Positions 1 to 6,501 of a DNA stretch of 6,501 bases are shown in pieces. A program made the position numbers and the translations under genes. Origin of the DNA: Pseudobdellovibrionaceae bacterium (GTDB lineage Bacteria; Bdellovibrionota; Bdellovibrionia; Bdellovibrionales; JAMPXM01); the NCBI GenBank assembly GCA_022843085.1, contig JALHOI010000188.1, forward strand, positions 1-6,501, in the 5' to 3' direction. Under the pieces are notes generated by a model, which was not told the DNA's origin, ran no database searches, and saw nothing but the letters and a program-made list of their open reading frames with translations. Numbering within the stretch: the stretch's first letter is position 1; the number at the start of each line of letters is the position of its first letter.

Positions 1-93
1 CGCAACGGGTATTCTCCATTAATTTTCAACACATGAGAAGTTAAGCCAAGTTCGAGATCCGATTGATTCGAAAGGCGCCGCTTGCTGGCTGCT

Positions 94-115
94 GGCCGAG
101 CGACAGGGGTCGGCC
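94..115. repeat. Short inverted repeat upstream of the GNAT gene
   Basis: GGCCGA (94-99) and TCGGCC (110-115) are perfect inverted copies separated by 10 bases. They could form a 6-bp GC-rich stem. No T-run follows on the plus strand, so it is a poor match to an intrinsic terminator. It lies about 70 bases before the acetyltransferase start, in a leader where I see no convincing promoter. It could be an operator, a leader hairpin or chance. Confidence 0.25.
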
Positions 116-185
116 CATCTGCCGTGGCCCGCTGGGATCGATTTGTTAGTTGGCCAATTAGGTCGATGCGGACTAGTTTCAAGAA

Positions 186-1037
186 ATGTCGTTCAGCAAA
201 CTTGAATTCGATTCAGACCTGTCAGATTTTTTGAAAAATTCTTCTCTAGAATTGGAGAAGAATCCGGCGGTGCACTCGTTCATTCTCAGTTTGGCTGCGC
301 GGTATCACCAAAGTGGAAAACAAGTCCTACACATGGTGCGGGGAATATCTGAAAGCGGAAGTCTCGTGGTTGCGGGCATGCAGACCGAACCTGGCTTTCC
401 GTTCATCATCTCTAAGGCCAGCGCTGAATCCGCGAGTTTGTTAGCGCGTTCGTTAAAAAATACGGTCTCGGGCTTTCCTGGTGTTAACGGGCCGTCACCA
501 AGCGCAGACTCTTTTGCTTCAGAATGGAGCGCGGCGACCGGCTGTACGTCGAAACTGATTTCAAACTTACGACTCTTCGAGCTTGAGGCGGTGAGAGAAT
601 GTATTCCGGCCAGCGGCTTTGCGCGGCTAGCGCGCGCGGATGACGAAAGTGTCATTGTCAGATGGTTAAACGAATTCCGCATTGAAGCGGTTCCGCACGA
701 TCCAAAACAATCAGATGAAGAACTCGCTCGGCAAGCTCGTGAGAGCACTGGAAAAGGTGAGTTCTTCATTTGGGAAGATCAAGGTCAATGCGTTTGCTTA
801 CTAGGCTCAACGCGACGGACAGCAAGGGAACGTTGGATCGCGCCGGTCTACACCCCCTTACATTTGCGTGGCCGAGGTTACGCTTCGTCGCTTGTCGCGG
901 CGGTCAGCCAGAAGATCGTCGATGCAGGAAAAAAGGGTATGCTATTTACGGATCTCGCGAACCCGACTTCGAATAGTATCTATCAAAAAGTGGGTTACTC
1001 TCCCGTAGCGGATTTCAAGTATTTTCAGTTCTCGTAA
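186..1037 (+). CDS. GNAT-family N-acetyltransferase (COG3393-like)
   Basis: Predicted cytoplasmic acetyltransferase of 283 residues that would transfer acetyl from acetyl-CoA to an amine; the substrate cannot be told from sequence. The C-terminal part (about residues 180-283) is a typical GNAT domain. The pyrophosphate-binding loop reads LRGRGYASSLV, with R228-G-R-G-Y-A233 matching the R/Q-x-x-G-x-G/A motif. It is followed by an amphipathic helix and then TDLANPTSNSIYQKVGY (255-271), in which N263 and Y266 fit the conserved GNAT motif B region. This C-terminal pattern is typical of the predicted acetyltransferases grouped as COG3393, whose members are of similar length. The N-terminal ~150 residues are poorly conserved to my eye and may be a degenerate second GNAT fold or a substrate-recognition domain (inference). 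There is no signal peptide. The ATG at 186 is the first start after an in-frame TAG at 174-176, but no clear Shine-Dalgarno sequence precedes it. The gene is convergent with the decayed minus-strand gene downstream. Confidence 0.85.
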   Translation: MSFSKLEFDSDLSDFLKNSSLELEKNPAVHSFILSLAARYHQSGKQVLHMVRGISESGSLVVAGMQTEPGFPFIISKASAESASLLARSLKNTVSGFPGVNGPSPSADSFASEWSAATGCTSKLISNLRLFELEAVRECIPASGFARLARADDESVIVRWLNEFRIEAVPHDPKQSDEELARQARESTGKGEFFIWEDQGQCVCLLGSTRRTARERWIAPVYTPLHLRGRGYASSLVAAVSQKIVDAGKKGMLFTDLANPTSNSIYQKVGYSPVADFKYFQFS

Positions 1038-1072
1038 TGCTCTGAAACACTCGAATTTGGAGCTTCGGCGTA

Positions 1073-1090
1073 GACCTCACAATCGAGGTC
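1073..1090. repeat. Perfect 6-bp inverted repeat between convergent genes
   Basis: GACCTC (1073-1078) and GAGGTC (1085-1090) flank a six-base loop. The repeat sits 35 bases after the acetyltransferase stop and beyond the end of the minus-strand pseudogene, where a bidirectional terminator would be expected. Neither strand shows a proper T-run after the stem, so terminator function is only a weak possibility. I see nothing else in 1038-1222. Confidence 0.3.
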
Positions 1091-1222
1091 GGCGGTAGGC
1101 TTTAATATCGGCGTGGCATCAGTTTTCTCCGTCCCTTGCAAGCATCAGAGCGAGACCAATGTCGCGTGACTTTAATGACGGCAAGAGCAAATGACGACAA
1201 CACTATTTCGAAGCGAACAATT

Positions 1223-1870
1223 TTAGTCGAACTCGAGCAGCTCGCGGATTTTACGGAATCTTTTCTCCTCGAGGCGCAGACGAAGAGCGGCCTGTCCAAT
1301 CGACTTCGTCTGCTCGCAAACAGAAATTTCGACTTCGAGCGGGTAGGCGGATGCGAGCTGTTGGGATGTCGACTGCAGTAATGCCTCTATTGTTGCCAGC
1401 TTTTGATTCCGTTCCGGAATATCCAGACCTTCGAGAAGGCCGACTTCTAAGAAATTTGAGAGTAAGCTCGCCAATTCGTAGCGATGCGCTGAAGTTCATC
1501 AATCAGTGACTCTCTAGCAAGGGGCGCTCCGGCTCCATCGACGCAGGCGATCCCCAGTCGCTTGAAGTAGTCTCGGCCGCTACTCTCTCGAGCTAGGTTT
1601 CTGTCTGAAATCTTTTTGAGGTCGGTCGGTCGCGCGATTTCTGACAACTGAGTTCGAAGTTTCAAAGCAGAATTCGCATACTTTGGCATTCAGCGAGTTC
1701 TTCCGGATACCCCATCGTGTGTAGGACTTCGTGAAGAAATAATCCACCAATTTGAATCACGTCGCCCCGGCGAACGTATGACCGCCCAATTCGATTTGAT
1801 TTTGAGGTGACGCTTCTTCGCCCTCGGTGTTCGAAAGATGGACACCGCTCAGGCCTGCGGCGTTAGCCAA
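1223..1870 (-). pseudogene. Frameshifted remnant of an HExxH metallopeptidase-like gene
   Basis: No intact reading frame crosses this stretch, but three minus-strand frames join end to end into one plausible protein. The first (about 1870 to 1763) reads LANAAGLSGVHLSNTEG and ends GGHTFAGA. The second (1763 to about 1690) reads DVIQIGGLFLHEVLHTMGY, with HEVLH encoded at 1733-1719, a zinc-binding HExxH motif followed by G and PEELAE. The third (1689 to about 1482) begins MPKYANSALKLRTQL and ends ESLIDELQRIA. The last returns to the first frame as YELASLLSNFLEVGLLEG and stops at 1225-1223. Each junction is repaired by adding one base, giving FAGADVIQIGG, EELAExPKYAN and ELQRIAYELAS. If the ancestor was a metzincin-like protease, the position three after the glycine would be H or D, but here it is E, so the peptidase subclass is unclear. 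The start and any signal peptide are missing; the remnant stops about 50 bases before the divergent gene at 1922. A further segment in another frame (1224 down to 1102, including KIVRFEIVLSSFALAVIK) might be its original C-terminus. Sequencing error is possible, but the adjoining 3.3-kb frame is clean. Confidence 0.65.
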
Positions 1871-1921
1871 TTGCTTATGAAGTGCCTATCATTCGGTCCG
1901 CGCGTTGCTCTTGCTTAGCGG

Positions 1922-4900
1922 ATGAGGATACGTTCGGTCAGGATCGCTTTATGGCTTCAGATTTTCTCGCTTGCGATACATGTTATGGCGCTGCCTCTTC
2001 GCGCGGACGTCGAACGGGCACCAACGCAATCGAGTGCGAATTCACAGCAAACAGCCGCCGCAGCGGCGGCGCGGCTAACCCATTTAATTTACGCAGCCGT
2101 GCTCGATGAATACATGGCGGAAGGGCTCGAAGATTACCGCCCTGATTTTTTGTTGCATCAGCGATATTTGCGCACATTTATTTACGAGTGGGGTTTGCTT
2201 CTAGATAAACGCATGGCCACGTCCTCGAACCAAGCTTGGGAACAGATCGCGAAGCGTCCTTCTTATCTGGGTGTGAATTTTCGCGTTTGGCAAAGAACCT
2301 TTCCAACTGAGTTCGGCATCGAAAAAATTGGCGACCGAATTTCGATCGGCTACTTGCGCGAGACCTTTCTGGCCGGAGTTTTACAGTCGGAGGACATATC
2401 GGACTCAAGCGCTCGTTCAAAAAGAATTCTTGAACTTATTGAGGGTCATTTGCTGACCGTCAGCCAAGACCAACCTCTCGGTTTAAAAATTGTCGACGCT
2501 TTTCAAATGCACGAAGATCCTGCGATACGCGCCAAGGCGGCGTCGATCATTGCGGGGTTCCCTCGGTACGCAAACGCACTCTTTGCTCTTAAGTTTGGAC
2601 GAGATCTTGCGCTTGGACTCATCGCTGGACCGGGTCTAGTCGCAAACGCCACGACACGAGTCGCGGGTGCCGCATCCGATTTGGCGAGAGAAACCGCCGC
2701 CGCCGCATTGAAGTTTAAAAACGCCATTCGTTTTCCCGAGATCACGGCAAAATGGAGTAAAGTCACGACCATGCAGAAAGCGCTTGGCGCATCGGCGGTT
2801 GGCCATGGCGGCGTCATTGTTTATCCGCGCGACAAAGGCGATAACAAGTCGGCTTCAAACACGACCGATTCAAACTCGCCCGCTTTGGCCGTTTATGCGG
2901 GCGCACCGCCGTCGACCGGCTTACTCGTTGCGCTCGCTCTGAATACGGCGTCTGAGCAATCGGAGCGCTTGATCGAACAAAGAGATTTTGCGGCTCCACA
3001 AACGTCTCAACTCGAAACCACAAAGTCAGAGTGGATATCGACGGCAAAATCAAAACTCGCCGGATGGAATTCGACCGGCACCATCGACGGTCTTGGCGAT
3101 TTACTTATCGACGGTGAACGGCTCAAAGGCTACTGGCCAGCGGACGTCACGCTCGCAAGAACGACTTTGAAGTCGCGGTTTCAACGAATGAAAAAGCGCA
3201 TCGTCGATGGAAAAATCGCGGACATCGAAGAATTTCGTCGTGACGTGATTACAAACGAACTTGAAGACTATCGCGGTCAACGACGAACGCTGACGGCGGT
3301 GCTTCTCGATTGGGGCGGCAACTGTGTCGCACAAACATTGACGCTGTTAAGTCTTCTCACGGAATTTCCGCAATTGATTTCCGCACGCTCGAAGCTTGGA
3401 TTTTTTCTGTCACCGACTCACATGGAAGCGGTCGTCATTACCGATGGCAAAGCTAAATTTCTAGTTTCTGGAGAAATTCGAAGGCTCGACGCGAGCATCA
3501 CAGTTTTGAAGCCTCAAGCACTTCTGGTGATGGCGCTTGAACAAATGGGCGAACGCGCTGCCGGTTCGATCGATGATTACTATTTGAGTGGGGATCCGGA
3601 AAAATCGGCAGGCGCTGGCAGCAGCGGCTTAAGCGGGAAGGTCGAACAGTTCATCGCTCAATTGGGACGTCTCGATTTCGAAAAAGGCATCTCAAGCTCG
3701 TCGATCTTCAGCGTTGCCGGCAAATCCGGAGCAGCCGACGCCCCTGATCGCGCGAAAACTTCTTACCTGGCCGCATCTGAATCTGAGTCGAAAGGTGAAT
3801 CCGTTGAGGGCTCGTTTTTTGACTCGTTGCTAAACATCCGAGTTTCCGGTAGAGGCTCGCGAGATTCATCCTACGTCACTATTCGACCGGTTCGGGTGGC
3901 GACTCCAACAGGTATGCGTGAAATTTGCCTCTACAACCTTGAGGGCTTGATCACTCAATATTGTCGGTTTTCGCAGTATACAAGAAGCGGATTCACCCAA
4001 ACGGGACTTCCAACATTGAACACCGATTCCGTAGCCTACGAATACCTTGCCGTGGATTCCTCTCAGGATTCTAGGCTGCGCCGAATCTCGGCTGACATTA
4101 TCCACACCTCTTCTAAACATTTTGAAGTGCTGCGGCGGCTTCCTCCCGATTTCTGGTACCTGACGATGAACAAGTGGCATCTCGAAAACATTGCTGATGC
4201 CCTCGAAATTCAATCGATCACCGCCGTGACCGTTCAACATGCCCACGGATTGGAATTTGATTCGAACGATCGCGAGGCTCTGCTTTCTTATTCTTTCGAA
4301 AACACATCTAGGTTTCAAAGGATGGTCGGCGATTCGAACTCGAAATGGTCCGCATTTCTGGAATCTATATCGGCTCCGCCCGCTTTTACAAACTCGTACA
4401 GCCCATCAGTCCGCACCGATCTCCTCGCTCTTGCGGAAGCGTCGCGGGTTCTGCGGAAGACGATGCTCGAAAGTCTAAATGGAAACGCCGAACGAAAAGC
4501 ACAGTTGCAGCTGTTACTTAAAAATGATCCGCTAGAAAAAATTCAACGCTGGCTAAGCATTAGAGACTCGATCGTCTCGATGGCGAATCTACGCCCAGAG
4601 CAATTTGTCCTCGCTTATGCGAAACTCGACCCCGAAATTCGAAGATTGGTTATGCGAGTGTTCTCCGAAAACGTTGTTCTACATGAATATTCAGGTTTGC
4701 ATCGGTATCTCGACAAGCTTCGCGGGCAAGATTTTAAATTAGTTCCCGAAGAAATGATCGCGCAAACGGGCTCGTGTTCCGCGCTCGCGGTGAAACTTCC
4801 GCTTTGTTCTTCGCCCGAGGGTTGCAAGGCGTTTAAACAATTTACGAATCCGACCGCCTGCGCGAGCGGATTGACCAGTGACAGTCGCCAGACAAGAGCT

Positions 4901-5245
4901 GGCCCGAATACAGGAAAAGAATCCGTGACGCCTGCGGTGCAAAAATCAAAACGTATTTCACTTAGTCCGCAGGTTCTTGCCGAACTTTCATTTTTTTCTT
5001 ACGGCGGATTTCAATTGTGGAATGGCGAAGTGTTTGCCGCCGCCGAAAAGTCGACACCGATTTGGTTTGAGATCGGATGGAAACCTAGGTTCTTAATGAA
5101 TAAGTTTGTTCCGATAAGCGACCCCACTTCGTACACACGTAACTTCGAAGGGCTTTCGCTGTATTGGTACTGGCAATACGAAAGGTGGCTCACTCTCAAA
5201 GATCGATGCGGCGCGGCTCGCGCCATGGGGTATGAGTGCAGGTGA
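1922..5245 (+). CDS. Large exported protein with a transglutaminase/papain-like Cys-His core
   Basis: A 1107-residue protein whose family I do not recognise. Residues 1-28 form a Sec signal peptide: basic start MRIRSVR, hydrophobic stretch to about 22, and likely cleavage after A23 (VMA) or A28. It is therefore probably periplasmic, surface-bound or secreted. An alanine tract (45-50) leads into a mostly helical region to about 225. Two weakly hydrophobic Ala/Gly-rich stretches follow (about 228-245 and 319-345), with a polar Ser/Asn/Asp linker between them. The most informative part is LDWGGNCVAQTLTLLSLL (C468) followed by FFLSPTHMEAVVITDGKAKF (H500). A Cys opening a helix and a His starting a strand about 30 residues later is the layout of transglutaminase-like cysteine enzymes, but the usual third-residue Asp is not obvious. 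A Ser-rich linker lies around 590-630. The C-terminus carries C952, C962, C968, C980, C1096 and C1106, consistent with disulfides outside the cytoplasm. The signal peptide supports the ATG, although the ribosome-binding site is weak. Upstream, TATCAT at 1887-1892 is a possible -10 without a convincing -35. The reading frame is secure; enzymatic function is tentative. Confidence 0.88.
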   Translation: MRIRSVRIALWLQIFSLAIHVMALPLRADVERAPTQSSANSQQTAAAAAARLTHLIYAAVLDEYMAEGLEDYRPDFLLHQRYLRTFIYEWGLLLDKRMATSSNQAWEQIAKRPSYLGVNFRVWQRTFPTEFGIEKIGDRISIGYLRETFLAGVLQSEDISDSSARSKRILELIEGHLLTVSQDQPLGLKIVDAFQMHEDPAIRAKAASIIAGFPRYANALFALKFGRDLALGLIAGPGLVANATTRVAGAASDLARETAAAALKFKNAIRFPEITAKWSKVTTMQKALGASAVGHGGVIVYPRDKGDNKSASNTTDSNSPALAVYAGAPPSTGLLVALALNTASEQSERLIEQRDFAAPQTSQLETTKSEWISTAKSKLAGWNSTGTIDGLGDLLIDGERLKGYWPADVTLARTTLKSRFQRMKKRIVDGKIADIEEFRRDVITNELEDYRGQRRTLTAVLLDWGGNCVAQTLTLLSLLTEFPQLISARSKLGFFLSPTHMEAVVITDGKAKFLVSGEIRRLDASITVLKPQALLVMALEQMGERAAGSIDDYYLSGDPEKSAGAGSSGLSGKVEQFIAQLGRLDFEKGISSSSIFSVAGKSGAADAPDRAKTSYLAASESESKGESVEGSFFDSLLNIRVSGRGSRDSSYVTIRPVRVATPTGMREICLYNLEGLITQYCRFSQYTRSGFTQTGLPTLNTDSVAYEYLAVDSSQDSRLRRISADIIHTSSKHFEVLRRLPPDFWYLTMNKWHLENIADALEIQSITAVTVQHAHGLEFDSNDREALLSYSFENTSRFQRMVGDSNSKWSAFLESISAPPAFTNSYSPSVRTDLLALAEASRVLRKTMLESLNGNAERKAQLQLLLKNDPLEKIQRWLSIRDSIVSMANLRPEQFVLAYAKLDPEIRRLVMRVFSENVVLHEYSGLHRYLDKLRGQDFKLVPEEMIAQTGSCSALAVKLPLCSSPEGCKAFKQFTNPTACASGLTSDSRQTRAGPNTGKESVTPAVQKSKRISLSPQVLAELSFFSYGGFQLWNGEVFAAAEKSTPIWFEIGWKPRFLMNKFVPISDPTSYTRNFEGLSLYWYWQYERWLTLKDRCGAARAMGYECR
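2054..2070. repeat. 17-base GC-rich palindrome within the large gene
   Basis: GCCGCCGC-A-GCGGCGGC has perfect 8-base arms around a central A. It encodes the six-alanine run A45-A50 just after the signal peptide. As RNA it would fold into at least a 6-bp stem with a five-base loop, about 130 bases into the message. It may simply reflect alanine codon choice, but the switch from GCC to GCG codons makes the symmetry exact. Confidence 0.6.
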
Positions 5246-5297
5246 GGACTATCGCGTACGCCTACGCCCGAACCCTCGGAGACCGTGTCTACAGGTG

Positions 5298-5314
5298 GCC
5301 ACCTTACGGGTGGC
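5298..5314 (+). terminator. Hairpin-forming sequence after the large gene
   Basis: GCCACC (5298-5303), loop TTACG and GGTGGC (5309-5314) form a perfect 6-bp stem about 50 bases after the stop of the large gene. It overlaps the palindrome GGTGGCCACC (5294-5303) and is followed by a second imperfect dyad, GGGTGATCGCCC (5321-5332), then TTT. The combination suggests transcript-end structure or a regulator site before the methyltransferase gene. The T-run is too short for a strong intrinsic terminator. Confidence 0.25.
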
Positions 5315-5384
5315 GGTAACGGGTGATCGCCCTTTCGTAAACTCTAGTTTCATCGTTCTGCCAAAACGTGTTTACTCTTCTCGC

Positions 5385-5388
5385 GAGA
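5385..5388 (+). promoter_or_regulatory. Weak Shine-Dalgarno deciding the methyltransferase start
   Basis: GAGA lies six bases before the ATG at 5395. The alternative in-frame GTG at 5368 has no purine-rich element before it, so the ATG is the better start. Confidence 0.35.
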
Positions 5389-5394
5389 AAAAAC

Positions 5395-5991
5395 ATGGAA
5401 GGCGAAGGCGTCTATAATGTGACGACAAGCCGTCACCCCGAGTACGTCGTCGACGCATTCTATAATCTGCGCAGCCTGTATGGAAACAACCTTGAAAGGC
5501 TCAAGGGGAAGTCAGTTTTGGATGTCGGCTCGGGTGGAACCGAGATGGCTCGCTACCTCGATGAAGAGTTTGGTATTGCTAACACAAAACAATTGGATTG
5601 GTGGTACGACGGTTCAAGCGAAAGTTTGAGCAACCTTGCCGCATTTACGATTGCGAAAGAGTCGATACCAGATTTTTTGCGCGTAAATCAAAAGTACCTG
5701 GTCGCCGGCACGGCTCAAAAATCAGATTTACCCTCAGAAAGCTTCGATCTCATCACGAGTTCTCACTTGTTTCGCCATTTCAATCAGGACCATTTCAATA
5801 CTGCGGTTGACGAGCTCTACCGGCTTCTGAAACCAGGCGGACGGATAATCATCACGCCGATTTCCGACGATGTTAAGGCGAGAAAAATCTTTGAAACCTT
5901 ACAGAGGCGAAACATTGCGATTCAAAAGACGCAATCTTTTTCTGAGTACAAGATCGACGGACCGCAGATCAGTTTTGAAATTACAAAGTAG
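5395..5991 (+). CDS. Class I SAM-dependent methyltransferase
   Basis: A 198-residue cytoplasmic protein with the motifs of a Methyltransf_11/25-type Rossmann-fold methyltransferase. The SAM-binding loop is VLDVGSGGTEMARYL (41-55). A ribose-binding acid is probably D72 in YDGSSESL, which matches the D-x-S-x-x-x-L pattern. The post-motif region SDLPSESFDLITSSHLFRHF (110-129) corresponds to motif IV. AVDELYRLLKPGGRIIITP (137-155) is the characteristic motif VI strand-turn. The glycine loop reads D-V-G-S-G-G-T, so the usual third glycine is displaced by one position and replaced by Thr. The protein is short, with few residues beyond the core fold and no evident substrate-binding cap, so the methyl acceptor cannot be predicted. 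The ATG at 5395 is preferred to an upstream in-frame GTG at 5368, which would add nine residues. It lies 149 bases after the large secreted-protein gene, too far to argue for translational coupling. Confidence 0.82.
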   Translation: MEGEGVYNVTTSRHPEYVVDAFYNLRSLYGNNLERLKGKSVLDVGSGGTEMARYLDEEFGIANTKQLDWWYDGSSESLSNLAAFTIAKESIPDFLRVNQKYLVAGTAQKSDLPSESFDLITSSHLFRHFNQDHFNTAVDELYRLLKPGGRIIITPISDDVKARKIFETLQRRNIAIQKTQSFSEYKIDGPQISFEITK

Positions 5992-6051
5992 GGCGTCGCG
6001 TCGACCGCGGTTCATTTAACTTAGGTTTTCGGATAGACTCTCATTGAAAGA

Positions 6052-6069
6052 TAAGGCGCCTTACTTTTT
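6052..6069 (+). terminator. Palindrome plus T-run after the methyltransferase gene
   Basis: TAAGGCGCCTTA (6052-6063) is a perfect 12-base palindrome, followed after two bases by five Ts. As a hairpin it would have only a four-pair stem around a GCGC loop, so it is weak as an intrinsic terminator. It could equally be a dimeric protein-binding site upstream of the next gene. Confidence 0.2.
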
Positions 6070-6113
6070 CGCGGCCGAGTTTACGCCCGTGTCCGAAATG
6101 GTGAAGTGCGGTC

Positions 6114-6117
6114 AGAG
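6114..6117 (+). promoter_or_regulatory. Weak Shine-Dalgarno for the small exported protein
   Basis: AGAG lies six bases before the ATG at 6124 and nine before the one at 6127. It favours these starts over an in-frame GTG at 6106, which would lengthen the signal peptide with charged residues. Confidence 0.35.
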
Positions 6118-6123
6118 TTATTT

Positions 6124-6423
6124 ATGATGACGAAATTTGTATCTTTACTGCTTTTGGTTCAAAGCGCCGTGCTCGCGACGAATGTCGCATTTGCCAAAAG
6201 GTGGGGTTCGGAGATAACGCCGGAGCTGACTAAGTTCTGCGCGAAAGCGGGTGGAACTGCCACAGTTTACCCAGGTGGACTCACCGGTACCTGCGAAGCG
6301 TATCGACTTCGAAAAAAGTCACGCGTCGAGCCCCGACAAACTGCCGTACTCACTGCCGATTGTGATTGTGGCCCAACGAAGTGTTTCGAAAGCGATCGTT
6401 GCATTGATAATCCCAAGGATTGA
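6124..6423 (+). CDS. Small exported cysteine-rich protein
   Basis: A 99-residue protein with a clear Sec signal peptide: MMTK, a hydrophobic core FVSLLLLVQSAVLATNVA, and probable cleavage after A24 (AFA). The mature part of about 75 residues holds six cysteines: C39, C57, C80, C82, C87 and C93. The even number fits disulfide bonding outside the cytoplasm. The segment FCAKAGGTATVYPGGLTGTC (38-57) resembles the C-x-x-x-G-G-x(n)-G-x-C layout of DUF333-type small envelope proteins. The C-terminal cluster CDCGPTKCFESDRC (80-93) is not part of that pattern as I know it, so family membership is tentative. The signal peptide rather than the upstream context supports it as a real gene. It starts 132 bases after the methyltransferase stop. 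Function unknown. I see nothing supportable in the remaining bases to the window end. Confidence 0.7.
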   Translation: MMTKFVSLLLLVQSAVLATNVAFAKRWGSEITPELTKFCAKAGGTATVYPGGLTGTCEAYRLRKKSRVEPRQTAVLTADCDCGPTKCFESDRCIDNPKD

Positions 6424-6501
6424 CTTGAGCTCACGCTCTGCTAGCGGCGAAGTGATAGTAGCGGCACGGGTTCGCACAGATAGAAATTTCGTCTTTCGCG
6501 A

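Noticed and set aside
1..36. Possible C-terminal tail of an upstream gene ending in TGA at 34-36
   Set aside because: Only eleven codons are visible and other frames are about as open; nothing distinguishes it from chance.
305..769. Minus-strand 154-residue open frame within the acetyltransferase gene
   Set aside because: Antisense shadow of a gene with clear GNAT motifs; composition is Ser/Arg-rich and no motif is visible.
1136..1381. Plus-strand 81-residue open frame
   Set aside because: It is antisense to the reconstructed peptidase remnant, which continues coherently from an HExxH segment. It has no signal peptide, domain or convincing ribosome-binding site.
1863..1892. Promoter candidate TTAGCC / TATCAT before the large gene
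   Set aside because: TATCAT is a fair -10, but the -35 matches consensus at only three positions with an 18-base spacer; not enough to annotate.
3866..4318. Minus-strand 150-residue open frame within the large gene
   Set aside because: Antisense shadow inside a continuous 1107-codon frame; no recognisable motif.
5232..5417. Plus-strand 61-residue frame overlapping the end of the large gene
   Set aside because: Arg/Pro-rich composition, overlaps both neighbours and ends in a basic low-complexity tail; probably non-coding.
6441..6501. Possible 3' end of a minus-strand gene entering from the right edge
   Set aside because: Two minus-strand frames are equally open over about 20 codons with no motif, so no frame can be chosen.

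Overview
This 6.5 kb window looks like an ordinary bacterial chromosome segment from a Gram-negative organism with roughly balanced GC content. Two of the four intact genes begin with Sec-type signal peptides. The large secreted protein has a transglutaminase-like Cys/His core, and a degraded HExxH peptidase lies beside it. Together these recall Bdellovibrionota (Bdellovibrio-like) genomes, but no taxonomic marker gene is present, so that assignment is a low-to-moderate confidence inference.

Layout: (1) 1-185 holds no supportable gene, only a small inverted repeat. (2) 186-1037 (+) encodes a GNAT-family acetyltransferase with a well-conserved C-terminal acetyl-CoA-binding domain. (3) 1038-1921 has no intact gene. 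Its minus strand carries a decayed gene (about 1870 down to 1223) whose protein is rebuilt by joining three or more reading frames. The rebuilt protein contains an HEVLH zinc-binding motif, and each of three breaks can be explained by loss of a single base. (4) 1922-5245 (+) is the dominant feature: a 1107-residue exported protein of unrecognised family. Its centre has a Cys-His pair in a context resembling the transglutaminase/papain-like fold, and its C-terminus is cysteine-rich. (5) 5395-5991 (+) encodes a class I SAM-dependent methyltransferase. (6) 6124-6423 (+) encodes a small exported six-cysteine protein. (7) 6424-6501 contains nothing supportable.

The three downstream plus-strand genes are separated by gaps of about 130-150 bases, some containing short inverted repeats. 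They are therefore probably separate transcription units, and I see no evidence that they form one pathway. I found no RNA gene, CRISPR array, insertion sequence or attachment site. The most interesting items are the uncharacterised large secreted protein and the frame-broken peptidase next to it. I see no convincing sign of a larger undescribed system.
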